NCBI GenBank assembly: GCA_003522105.1
Contig: DPGF01000122.1
Span: 1 to 7,041 of the forward strand
DNA length: 7,041 nt
Direction: 5' to 3'
DNA from: Oscillibacter sp.
Lineage (GTDB): Bacteria > Bacillota > Clostridia > Oscillospirales > Oscillospiraceae
Translations under genes and position numbers: made by a program
Notes under the pieces: generated by a model
The model's database searches: none
The model's input: only the letters and a program-made list of their open reading frames with translations
What the model was told of the DNA's origin: nothing
Shown here: positions 1-5,263 of the stretch, one piece after another
Layout: each line of letters opens with the position of its first letter
Numbering within the stretch: the stretch's first letter is position 1

Positions 1-810
1 GACGAGCTCATCTCTCAGCTCTCCGCGCTGCGCGGCAAGTATGAAACCGAGATGGAGAAGTTCCAGTTCCAGAACGCGCTTGAGCTCATCTTCAAGTGCA
101 TCCAGCGCGCCAACAAGTATATTGACGAGACCGCGCCCTGGGCGCTCGCCAAGGACGAGGCCAACAAGCCCCGCCTCGCTTCCGTCATGTACAACCTGCT
201 CGAGAGCATCCGCATCTGCACGGTGCTGCTCACCCCGTTCATCCCTGATTCCTGCGAGAAGATCTTCGACCAGATCGGCGCGTGCGCGTGCTGCCGCGAT
301 TGGGACAGCGCCGCGAAGTGGGGCAGCCTGAGCGCCACCGTCACCGTCCACAAGGGCGAGGCCATCTTCCCGCGCGTGGACGCGCAGAAGGCGCTTGAAG
401 AGCTCGAGGCCATTCAGGAGGCGCAGAAAAAGGCCGCTCTCCCCGCGATGGAGTTCGAGCCGATGGCGGAGGAAAAGGTCGATTTCGACACCTTCTGCAA
501 GTCCGACTTCCGCGCCGTCAAGGTCAAAGCCTGCGAGGCCGTGAAGAAGAGCGACAAGCTCCTGCGCTTCACGCTCGACGACGGCACCGGCACCGACCGT
601 CAGATCCTCTCCGGCATCCACAAGTTCTACGAGCCGGAGGAGCTTGTCGGCAAAACGCTCGTCGCCATCGTCAACCTGCCCCCGCGCAAGATGATGGGCC
701 ACGAGAGCTGCGGCATGCTGCTCTCCGCCGTCCACACCGAAAAGGGCGAAGAAAAGCTCAACCTCATCATGGTGGACGACAAGATCCCCGCGGGCGCAAA
801 GCTCTGCTGA
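1..810 (+). CDS. metG: Methionine--tRNA ligase, C-terminal part (5' end outside window)
   Basis: This is the last 269 residues of cytoplasmic methionyl-tRNA synthetase, which charges tRNA-Met with methionine. The frame is open from base 1, so the catalytic Rossmann domain lies off the left edge. Visible residues 20-100 are the helical anticodon-binding domain, with the family-typical stretch NKYIDETAPWALAKD at about 38-52. After a charged linker (about 130-157, rich in E, A and K) comes the EMAP-II/Trbp111-type OB-fold tRNA-binding domain from about 160 to 269, including DFRAVKV, ILSGIHKFY and NLPPRKMMGHESCGML. Many Firmicutes carry this C-terminal appendix, which favours dimerisation and tRNA binding. 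The gene ends in TGA and is followed at once by a hairpin terminator and tatD, matching the metG-tatD order known from Bacillus and Clostridia. Codon use is GC-rich, as in tatD. The identification is very secure; only the missing start is unknown. Confidence 0.96.
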   Translation, partial: DELISQLSALRGKYETEMEKFQFQNALELIFKCIQRANKYIDETAPWALAKDEANKPRLASVMYNLLESIRICTVLLTPFIPDSCEKIFDQIGACACCRDWDSAAKWGSLSATVTVHKGEAIFPRVDAQKALEELEAIQEAQKKAALPAMEFEPMAEEKVDFDTFCKSDFRAVKVKACEAVKKSDKLLRFTLDDGTGTDRQILSGIHKFYEPEELVGKTLVAIVNLPPRKMMGHESCGMLLSAVHTEKGEEKLNLIMVDDKIPAGAKLC

Positions 811-822
811 AAAGTCAAAGAG

Positions 823-851
823 AAGAGGGCCGGAGACCGGCCCTCTTTTTT
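823..851 (+). terminator. Intrinsic terminator/attenuator between metG and tatD
   Basis: A perfect 10-bp stem (824-833 with 837-846, core GAGGGCCGG) has a 3-base loop AGA and runs into a T tract (846-851). It has the form of a rho-independent terminator for metG. The tatD ribosome binding site begins only a few bases after the T tract, so no promoter fits between the hairpin and tatD. The hairpin may act as a partial terminator that lowers tatD relative to metG. Confidence 0.8.
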
Positions 852-864
852 AGAAGGAGAGAAC

Positions 865-1635
865 ATGAATCTGATCTTTGATACCCACGCCCACTACGAC
901 GACGAGGCGTTCGACGCTGACCGCGAGGAATTGCTCGCGTCCATGCCCGAAAACGGCGTGGGGCTGATCGTCGACCCCGGCTGCGACCTTGATTCCTCGC
1001 GCCGCGCGGTGGAGCTCGCGGAGAAATACCCCCACGTCTACGCCGCCGTGGGCTGGCACCCGGAAAACTGCGCACCCTACACGGGAGAGAGCCTCAACAC
1101 GCTGCGTGCGTGGGCGAAGAGTCCGAAAGTCGTTGCCATCGGCGAGATCGGCCTTGATTACTACTGGGAGCAGAACCCGCCGCGGGAGTGGCAGCAGGAG
1201 GTCTTCCGCGCGCAGCTCGCGCTCGCGCAGGAGCTTTCTCTCCCCGTCATCGTGCACGACCGCGACGCGCACGCCGACAGCCTTGCCATCGTAAAGGAAT
1301 TCCCGGATGTGCGCGGCGTGTTCCACTGCTATTCCGGCAGCGCCGAGACCGCGCAGGAGCTTTTGAAACTCGGCTGGTATCTGGGCTTCGATGGGCCGCT
1401 GACCTACAAAAACGCGAAGAAGACCGTCGAGGTCGCGCGCATCGTCCCGCTCGACAGGGTACTGCTCGAAACGGACAGCCCGTACATGGCTCCCACCCCC
1501 GTGCGCGGCACGCGCAACGACTCGCGCAACGTTTTCCACATCGCGGCAAAGTTCGCCGAGCTGCGAGGAATGGAAGTTGATGAAGTCATCGCGCTGACGA
1601 GCGAAAACGGAAAGCGCCTCTTCGGCATCGAGTGA
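865..1635 (+). CDS. tatD: TatD-family metal-dependent hydrolase (putative DNase)
   Basis: The 256-residue product is full length for the TatD family, TIM-barrel amidohydrolase-fold enzymes that use two divalent metals and act as 3'-5' exonucleases or DNA-repair nucleases in the cytoplasm. All expected metal ligands are visible: H8 and H10 in DTHAHYDD, E94 in GEIGLDYY, H131 in VIVHDRDAH, H154 in VFHCYSGS and D204 in ETDSPYMAP. H65 in VGWHPE is also family-typical. The ATG at 865 is supported by AAGGAG at 854-859, 5 bases upstream. The gene lies 54 bases after metG in the same orientation, the order seen in Firmicutes where tatD sits between metG and rnmV/ksgA. The 54-base gap is almost filled by a terminator hairpin, so transcription probably comes from metG readthrough or a promoter inside metG. 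It is followed by a strong terminator. Substrate specificity cannot be read from sequence. Confidence 0.95.
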   Translation: MNLIFDTHAHYDDEAFDADREELLASMPENGVGLIVDPGCDLDSSRRAVELAEKYPHVYAAVGWHPENCAPYTGESLNTLRAWAKSPKVVAIGEIGLDYYWEQNPPREWQQEVFRAQLALAQELSLPVIVHDRDAHADSLAIVKEFPDVRGVFHCYSGSAETAQELLKLGWYLGFDGPLTYKNAKKTVEVARIVPLDRVLLETDSPYMAPTPVRGTRNDSRNVFHIAAKFAELRGMEVDEVIALTSENGKRLFGIE

Positions 1636-1683
1636 GCGCATCTTCTTTCTCCCGTCTGTCGGAGCGCCGATATCAGCAAGCAG

Positions 1684-1717
1684 AAAAAGTCCCGCGCAAA
1701 ATTGCGCGGGACTTTTT
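1684..1717. terminator. Strong bidirectional terminator after tatD
   Basis: AAAAAGTCCCGCGCAA at 1684-1699 is the exact reverse complement of 1702-1717. This gives a 14-16 bp stem with a small A/T loop, A-run on the left and T-run on the right, so it can terminate in either direction. It closes the metG-tatD transcript and marks the point where base composition turns AT-rich. Confidence 0.88.
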
Positions 1718-1735
1718 GCATCGATCCGTCGCCCG

Positions 1736-1852
1736 ATGGCGGGGCTTCATTACAAATGTTCTCAATTTATAAAGGGTCAAAATAAGGCTAAAATCCGTTT
1801 CAGAGCAGCAAAAAACCTTGAAGCCATTGGCTTAACAGTGATAAGAAACTAA
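1736..1852 (+). other. Short unassigned reading frame, possible gene fragment
   Basis: An ATG at 1736 opens a 38-codon frame ending in TAA at 1850-1852. The product is basic (KGQNKAKIRFRAAKNLEAIG in its middle to C-terminal part). The amino-acid mix looks coding-like, but no ribosome binding site precedes the ATG and the first codons lie in GC-rich sequence directly after the tatD terminator. A plausible reading is the 3' tail of a foreign gene joined to host DNA near 1740. I do not recognise the family, and chance is a real alternative. Confidence 0.2.
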
Positions 1853-1870
1853 TTCACTTATCAACTGTTA
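1833..1870. repeat. Near-perfect inverted repeat (13 bp arms, one bulge)
   Basis: TAACAGTGATAAG at 1833-1845 pairs with CTTATCAACTGTTA at 1857-1870; the only defect is one extra base in the right arm. The 11-base loop is A/T-rich. No T tract follows, so it is not a standard terminator. Its place near the left edge of the AT-rich block would suit a recombination or protein-binding site, but that is inference. Confidence 0.6.
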
Positions 1871-1898
1871 GCTGACGGACTCCGGGGTGCATACGGAT

Positions 1899-1939
1899 AA
1901 ATCCCGTCTGATTTCTAACGGAAAGTCAGACGGGATTTT
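1899..1939 (+). terminator. Terminator-like hairpin upstream of the DUF6061-like gene
   Basis: AAATCCCGTCTGA at 1899-1911 pairs perfectly with 1926-1938 (13 bp), followed by TTTTC. The 14-base loop can itself form four more pairs (TTTC 1912-1915 with GAAA 1921-1924). It lies 32 bases before the ATG at 1971, so it could be a terminator of an upstream transcript or an attenuator in the leader of the next gene. Confidence 0.6.
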
Positions 1940-1970
1940 CTATCTTATAATGAATTACGGAGGATGCACC

Positions 1971-2000
1971 ATGAAAACCTTAATATTTTGAGCCTACAAT
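1971..2000 (+). pseudogene. Interrupted 5' end of the DUF6061-like gene (in-frame TGA)
   Basis: An ATG at 1971 has a good ribosome binding site (GGAGG at 1959-1963, 7 bases away) and reads MKTLIF followed by TGA at 1989-1991. The codons after it (AYN, then M at 2001) continue in the same frame into the gene at 2001-2216. As I recall DUF6061-type proteins, they begin with a short MK... stretch and a residue such as S followed by AYNMDTACVEL. One C-to-G change (TCA to TGA) would explain the stop. So the natural start is probably 1971 and the gene is broken, or is translated by reinitiation at 2001. Confidence 0.55.
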
Positions 2001-2216
2001 ATGGACACCGCCTGTGTCGAGTTGAAATTTTCTAATGGTAGCATGATTGCCATTGACACCATCGCTGTGGAAAATGCGGTTGCCGACAATATGTATGAAC
2101 GGTCAGAACTGGACTATCTAATTTACAATGCACCGATGGAATACGCTGACCTCATTTTGAACGGTGATCCAGAAACATATTTGAAAACGGTAACCGAATA
2201 CAAGCCGCTTGATTAA
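2001..2216 (+). CDS. DUF6061-like small protein (N-terminally interrupted)
   Basis: The frame from ATG 2001 encodes 71 residues: MDTACVELKF, then a Gly/Ser/Met turn (SNGSMIAID), an acidic helix-rich middle (VENAVADNMYERSELDYLIY) and the end ETYLKTVTEYKPLD. This agrees with small acidic cytosolic-looking DUF6061 proteins that I know from gut Clostridia; their function is unknown. No signal peptide or membrane segment is present. There is no ribosome binding site before 2001. The good one serves ATG 1971, ten codons upstream in the same frame, but that start meets a TGA after six codons. Translation of this part therefore depends on reinitiation or stop readthrough, or the gene is dead. The body of the frame shows no other damage, which suggests a recent mutation or a sequencing error. 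Codon use is AT-richer than metG/tatD. Confidence 0.65.
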   Translation: MDTACVELKFSNGSMIAIDTIAVENAVADNMYERSELDYLIYNAPMEYADLILNGDPETYLKTVTEYKPLD

Positions 2217-2298
2217 CCATGTCCCGTCCGTTCCGATAACAACATATTGTCGGGATTGGCGAAATTTTTGTGCACGTGGTAGATTTTTCGCAAATTTA

Positions 2299-2307
2299 TG
2301 CTATAAT
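2299..2307 (+). promoter_or_regulatory. Extended -10 promoter for the 2349-3492 gene group
   Basis: TGCTATAAT at 2299-2307 is a perfect TGnTATAAT extended -10 element. No convincing -35 box lies 16-18 bases upstream, which extended -10 promoters tolerate. It sits about 40 bases before the start at 2349 in an AT-rich intergenic stretch. Confidence 0.6.
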
Positions 2308-2348
2308 TATTTTGGTTTTTTTACAAATCCGAAAGGATGGTGATTTTG

Positions 2349-2840
2349 ATGGATAAAGAACTGCTGAATGAAATAAACACAGCCTATTATCGTTTGGAAA
2401 TGAAACAGGCTGAAATCATCCATGCTTTGTCCCACAGAATTTTTGAACTGGAATCCGGTTGGTACAACGGGCACTATCACAAGGGTGATAACGATAATTG
2501 GATTAGAGAATCGTACCCCATTCCAGTGATCGGTGTAAAAGGCTTTTGTGACATTGAGATACAGTTTGATAAAATCTCCATATCTACAAAACTGAAACGA
2601 AATACGGCGCTGACATATTCTTTTGAGAAATTTACCAGGCATGAATTTGAAGCATACGGCGTAGAGGATTATCTTGCGGACTTCTATCACGCAGGACAGA
2701 CGGTGCAAGAAATGAAAGACAACATCCGTGATTGTGATGAAAAGGAAATCGGGTTTTCCTTCATGTTTCCGTTTGAGGTTGACGGTAAGCAGATTTTTGA
2801 ATTTGTAAAACTACTTCGCCGTGAAGGTTTTTACTATTGA
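2349..2840 (+). CDS. Hypothetical protein, 163 residues, unknown family
   Basis: I do not recognise this protein. It is soluble-looking, without signal peptide or membrane segment. Residues 1-37 are predicted helix (MDKELLNEINTAYYRLEM and following), then come Tyr/His/Trp-rich SGWYNGHYHKGDNDNWIRE at about 36-54, beta-like stretches such as GFCDIEIQFDKISIS, and a C-terminal FEVDGKQIFEFVKLLRREG. An in-frame ATG at 2337 would overlap the AAAGGA ribosome binding site at 2332-2337, so ATG 2349 is the better start. The gene follows an extended -10 promoter and lies 11 bases before the GNAT gene, so the two are very likely co-transcribed. Codon use is AT-rich compared with metG and hsp20, in line with acquisition. 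The small helix/sheet build would suit an immunity-type or accessory protein, but nothing proves it. Confidence 0.75.
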   Translation: MDKELLNEINTAYYRLEMKQAEIIHALSHRIFELESGWYNGHYHKGDNDNWIRESYPIPVIGVKGFCDIEIQFDKISISTKLKRNTALTYSFEKFTRHEFEAYGVEDYLADFYHAGQTVQEMKDNIRDCDEKEIGFSFMFPFEVDGKQIFEFVKLLRREGFYY

Positions 2841-2851
2841 TTGGAGGAACT

Positions 2852-3421
2852 ATGCAAATCAAATATGAACACATCATCCTGCGGGATATGATTGAGTCCG
2901 ATATTGAGGACTATGTGCGTTGGTTCACCACCGAAACCGAGTGGTCGAATGCTGATGCGCCATGGGAGCCTATCGAATCGGACGAAGAAACCGAGCGCAC
3001 ATCTTGGCGAGAATACTATGCGTCCGTGAAAGAGCTTCCCGACGGTGCTCGCCGTTGGAAGTTTGAGATTGAATGGAACGGCAGACACATTGGCTGGGTA
3101 AGCTCCTATCCCATTGACGAGAACTACGAATGGCTTGGCGAGATCAAGGACGGGCAGACCGTTCACCGTACCATCGGTATTGATATTTGCGAACGCGACA
3201 TGTGGGGACACGGTATCGGCACGAACGCTCTCCGTGCCTTTATGAATTACTACTTTGAGAACGGAATGGACGAGCTTTACACACAAACTTGGTCGGGTAA
3301 CGTCCGTATGATCCGATGTGCTGAAAAGCTCGGCTTCGTGGAGTGTAACCGCAACATCGGCACACGAGAGGTTGACAGACAGAAATACGATGGGCTGACA
3401 TTTAGATTGGAGAGAACATGA
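2852..3421 (+). CDS. GNAT-family N-acetyltransferase (RimJ/RimL-like)
   Basis: A 189-residue single-domain GNAT protein, the usual length for the family, expected to transfer acetyl from acetyl-CoA to an amine in the cytoplasm. It opens like RimL-type enzymes with HIILRDMIESDIEDYVRW at 7-24. Motif A is at about 108-135: the beta strand IGIDI, then the pyrophosphate loop RDMWGHGIGT, a variant of Q/R-x-x-G-x-G/A. Motif B follows with WSGNVRMIRCAEKLGFVE at 147-164, where Asn150 and the KLGF turn are typical. ATG 2852 is chosen because GGAGG at 2843-2847 lies just upstream; an alternative TTG at 2837 overlaps the preceding stop. Some AAC(6')-type aminoglycoside resistance enzymes share this layout, but the substrate cannot be inferred. 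Its stop overlaps the start of a 24-codon frame (ATGA), and it shares the promoter of the unknown upstream gene. Confidence 0.9.
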   Translation: MQIKYEHIILRDMIESDIEDYVRWFTTETEWSNADAPWEPIESDEETERTSWREYYASVKELPDGARRWKFEIEWNGRHIGWVSSYPIDENYEWLGEIKDGQTVHRTIGIDICERDMWGHGIGTNALRAFMNYYFENGMDELYTQTWSGNVRMIRCAEKLGFVECNRNIGTREVDRQKYDGLTFRLERT

Positions 3422-3492
3422 AAATTGATATTCCCGTTATTTCCGAAACGATTATCACAGGAACAGCCTATGGACGCAGAAAAACGGCGTGA
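3418..3492 (+). CDS. Tiny coupled frame, 24 codons, probably truncated gene
   Basis: ATG at 3418-3420 overlaps the GNAT stop codon (ATGA), with GGAGAG at 3409-3414 as ribosome binding site, so translation by coupling is plausible. The product starts MKIDIPVISETIITGTAYG and ends in TGA at 3490-3492, inside the stem of a terminator hairpin. Proper start signals and a coding-like beginning suggest the head of a once longer gene cut by the terminator-bearing sequence, or a genuine micropeptide. Family unknown. Confidence 0.35.
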   Translation: MKIDIPVISETIITGTAYGRRKTA

Positions 3493-3511
3493 CCCTTGTG
3501 GTCACACCGTT
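3479..3511. terminator. Convergent terminator between GNAT group and - strand gene
   Basis: An 11-bp stem with one C:A mismatch (3484-3494 with 3500-3510) encloses the loop CTTGT. Read on the - strand it is followed by five T's (A's at 3479-3484 on the + strand), a good intrinsic terminator for the gene at 3558-3986. On the + strand the tail is only TTCTCT, so it would end the GNAT group more weakly. Confidence 0.7.
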
Positions 3512-3557
3512 CTCTGCCCCAGTGCAAGACAAAATAGTTACTTGTCACTATTAAGCC

Positions 3558-3986
3558 TTATAAGTACGATTTTATTTGCTTTGGTCGCAAAATTTCTGAT
3601 TGTTTTTGAAAACTCTCTGCAGCCGACACATAACAAACCAATATAGCTTCCTCTTGCAACAATCTTGCCTCTGGTAAGTCCTGAACAAACCGTATCGCGG
3701 CTTTTGCAAAGACGTTAGATTTCACTGTATCCCAATCTGCCAGGTTTACTATCTCGGCTGTACCGTTCTCAAAATCAAACCGAAGCTCGCCCCATTCGCC
3801 GTCGTTGTCTACCAGATATTCGTAGACAGCGGCGGTGATCGTTTCACCTGTTTTCCGACACTCTGTCTGCCGCAAAGAGATCGTGTGTTCGGCACAGCGC
3901 AGAAGTTCCCGCACGCTGACAGCCCCATCGAAGCTGCCAGCCTCCAGCGCGTTCCATGTAGACGCCTGAAACAGTGTTTTCACCAT
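3558..3986 (-). CDS. Hypothetical protein, 142 residues, unknown family
   Basis: I do not recognise this protein. It is a soluble, acidic product without signal or membrane segments. It starts MVKTLFQASTWNALEAGSFD, has an alternating hydrophobic/charged middle (about 50-83, with YEYLVDNDGEWGELRFDFEN resembling paired beta strands), and ends in helices (98-135). On the - strand, AGGAGG lies about 10 bases before the ATG at 3986, slightly far but usable. It is read divergently to nothing nearby: the Hsp20 gene upstream on the same strand is closed by a strong hairpin only 26 bases before this start, so a promoter would have to overlap that hairpin or expression depends on readthrough. A terminator lies downstream at 3479-3511. 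Base composition is intermediate between the AT-rich block and hsp20. Confidence 0.7.
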   Translation of the reverse strand: MVKTLFQASTWNALEAGSFDGAVSVRELLRCAEHTISLRQTECRKTGETITAAVYEYLVDNDGEWGELRFDFENGTAEIVNLADWDTVKSNVFAKAAIRFVQDLPEARLLQEEAILVCYVSAAESFQKQSEILRPKQIKSYL

Positions 3987-4011
3987 ACTGCCATATCCTC
4001 CTCGCGAAAGG

Positions 4012-4056
4012 AAAAGGCGGTCTGCCTTTCCTGTTGTGGAAGGCAGGCCGCCTTTT
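4012..4056. terminator. Strong terminator at the end of hsp20
   Basis: 4012-4031 pairs with 4038-4056 in a stem of about 19 bp with one G-T wobble and one bulged T, loop TGTTGT, flanked by AAAA on the left and TTTT on the right. It works on the - strand to end the hsp20 transcript 9 bases after its stop, and its symmetry allows termination in both directions. Confidence 0.85.
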
Positions 4057-4064
4057 CTATTGAC

Positions 4065-4499
4065 TTACTCGATGGCGATCTTGCTGGAGGAGGTGAGCTT
4101 CTTCGGCTCCTCCTTCGGGATGAGCACGGTCAGCACGCCGGACTCGTACTTGGCCTTCACGTCCTCGGGCTTCACGTCGCCGACGTAGAAGCTGCGGGAG
4201 CATGCGCCGGAGTAACGCTCCTGACGCAGCACGCGGCCCTTCTTGTCCTCTTCGTCCTTGTCGAGGCCCTTCTCCGCGCTGACGGTCAGGTAACCGTCCT
4301 GCACGTCCACGTGGATCTCGTCCTTTTCAAAGCCGGGCAGCTCCACCGCAAAGCGGTAAGCCTTGGCGTCGTCCGTCTCGCGGATATCGGTCTTCATAAG
4401 GTTTCTTGCGTGCTTGCCGAACAGCGCATCGTGACCGCCGAAGAAACCGTTGCCAAAGAAGTCGTCGAACATATTTTCACCATAGATGCTGGGTACCAT
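4065..4499 (-). CDS. Small heat-shock protein, Hsp20/alpha-crystallin family
   Basis: A 144-residue ATP-independent holdase that binds unfolding proteins in the cytoplasm. The short N-terminal arm (MVPSIYGENMFDDFFGNGFF) is Phe/Gly-rich, as in clostridial Hsp18-type proteins. The alpha-crystallin domain spans about 35-128, with VELPGFEKDEIHVDV at 52-66, LTVSAEK at 71-77, ERYSG at 94-98, SRSFYV at 101-106 and the conserved GVLTVLIPK at 121-129. A C-terminal I-x-I motif (IAI, 141-143) used for oligomer assembly is intact. Cys100 sits where a Ser or Phe is more usual. The ATG at 4499 has GGAGGA six bases upstream. It lies 93 bases after the DUF308 gene on the same strand with no clear promoter between, so co-transcription is likely. 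No CIRCE-type inverted repeat was found. It is closed by a strong terminator. Confidence 0.96.
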   Translation of the reverse strand: MVPSIYGENMFDDFFGNGFFGGHDALFGKHARNLMKTDIRETDDAKAYRFAVELPGFEKDEIHVDVQDGYLTVSAEKGLDKDEEDKKGRVLRQERYSGACSRSFYVGDVKPEDVKAKYESGVLTVLIPKEEPKKLTSSSKIAIE

Positions 4500-4548
4500 A
4501 ACAATTCCTCCATTCGAAATGAACTGACAAATTAGAATGATGCGGGAA

Positions 4549-4574
4549 GCGCGGCGGCGTGGTATCAGCCGCGC
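4549..4574. repeat. GC-rich hairpin between DUF308 gene and hsp20
   Basis: GCGCGGC at 4549-4555 pairs with GCCGCGC at 4568-4574 around a 12-base loop. On the - strand only TTCCC follows, so it is a poor terminator. It could give partial termination, RNA stabilisation or 5' structure ahead of hsp20. No convincing sigma-A or CIRCE element is visible in the 93-base gap. Confidence 0.35.
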
Positions 4575-4592
4575 CGCAGCAGTGCCTGCCGA

Positions 4593-5126
4593 TCAAATGT
4601 CCTTTGTTCTGGAAATGCAGGCGCAGACAATGGAACTGACGCCCTCCAGCAGAAATACGATGCCGACCGTCATGCCCATGGCCGCCACGCTGACCCACGG
4701 ATCCATCAGGCAAATGAAACCGGCAAGCGTCAAAAGAATGCCGACTGCAAGGATCCATCCCCACGCGCGGACACCGAGGGCACGCAGATCAAACGAGCTG
4801 ACGCACTGCGACACGCCGGAAAACAGCAGCCACAGCGTGAACAGGAACGGCAGCGACAGCATCGTGAACCACTGGTTGAAAAGCAGAAACAGCGACATAA
4901 TCACCGTCAGAACACCGTCGAGCAACAGCCAGCCGGAGCCGAGCATCACGCTGCTCGCCGCGGCAAACACCACGATCTCCGCGATGCCTGCCAGCAGCAG
5001 GAACACGCCCAACAGGAGTCCCGCCGAAAGCACCGCCACGTCCTGATTGCACAAGCAGTAAATGCCTGCGGCAATCAGCAGCACACCAGCCGCAACATTC
5101 AGGATACGCATGAACTTTGTACTCAT
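4593..5126 (-). CDS. HdeD-like DUF308 membrane protein
   Basis: A 177-residue inner-membrane protein with about six hydrophobic helices (roughly 7-25, 30-56, 62-82, 89-108, 121-141 and 146-170) and short loops. Length, helix count and the Gly/Leu/Ala-rich repeat style (GVLLIAAGIYCL, GVLTVIMSLFLLFN, GILLTLAGFICLMDPW) match the DUF308/HdeD family. HdeD in E. coli is linked to acid and high-density stress; the biochemical role of the family is unknown. The ATG at 5126 is followed by the basic start MSTKFMRILN typical before a first helix. The ribosome binding site is weak (an AAGAAAGAAG purine run). A candidate promoter lies at 5163-5190. The gene is upstream of hsp20 on the same strand, suggesting a joint response to stress of envelope and protein folding; the pairing is inference. 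Confidence 0.88.
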   Translation of the reverse strand: MSTKFMRILNVAAGVLLIAAGIYCLCNQDVAVLSAGLLLGVFLLLAGIAEIVVFAAASSVMLGSGWLLLDGVLTVIMSLFLLFNQWFTMLSLPFLFTLWLLFSGVSQCVSSFDLRALGVRAWGWILAVGILLTLAGFICLMDPWVSVAAMGMTVGIVFLLEGVSSIVCACISRTKDI

Positions 5127-5162
5127 AACGCCATCTTCTTTCTTTTTCCTCTTTCTGATTAA

Positions 5163-5190
5163 AGTTTAGCGTTTTCTGCGGTAAAGACAA
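5163..5190 (-). promoter_or_regulatory. Candidate promoter for the DUF308-hsp20 unit
   Basis: Read on the - strand, TTGTCT (5190-5185) and TAAACT (5168-5163) are spaced 16 bases apart, an acceptable sigma-A type match. The -10 lies about 36 bases before the ATG at 5126. The match is imperfect at both boxes. Confidence 0.4.
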
Positions 5191-5219
5191 TACGCCGCCA
5201 GTCCAAGAAAAGAAATCGA

Positions 5220-5240
5220 GCTTGTGCCAAAAGCACAAGC
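5220..5240. repeat. Perfect 8-bp hairpin
   Basis: GCTTGTGC at 5220-5227 pairs with GCACAAGC at 5233-5240 around the loop CAAAA. On the - strand it is followed by a T-rich but broken run (TCGATTTCTTTT), so weak termination of leftward transcripts is possible. On the + strand AGAAAGGAGG follows at 5241-5250, a strong ribosome-binding-site-like sequence with no open frame behind it. Confidence 0.55.
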
Positions 5241-5263
5241 AGAAAGGAGGAAGTGTAGGCAGA

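Noticed and set aside
15..413. 132-codon - strand frame opposite metG, and a + strand frame at 41-331
   Set aside because: Both overlap the secure metG frame; compositions (Ser-rich, Arg-rich) are typical of shadow frames.
850..1641. Long open frame of 263 codons on the - strand opposite tatD
   Set aside because: It is exactly antisense to a TatD gene with all metal ligands; the product is Arg/Val/His-rich, as expected from the reverse of GC-rich codons.
1946..1951. TATAAT-like sequence before the DUF6061-like gene
   Set aside because: It has no matching -35 and would start transcription at the ribosome binding site itself, so it is unlikely to serve the ATG at 1971.
3425..3646. 73-codon + strand frame after the GNAT gene
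   Set aside because: It runs through a convergent terminator and overlaps the 3' end of the - strand gene; no ribosome binding site.
3885..4535. 216-codon + strand frame opposite hsp20
   Set aside because: Antisense to a clear Hsp20 with conserved motifs; Leu/Val/His-rich shadow.
4537..5046. 169-codon + strand frame opposite the DUF308 gene
   Set aside because: Ser/Thr/Asn-rich shadow of a membrane protein; no ribosome binding site.
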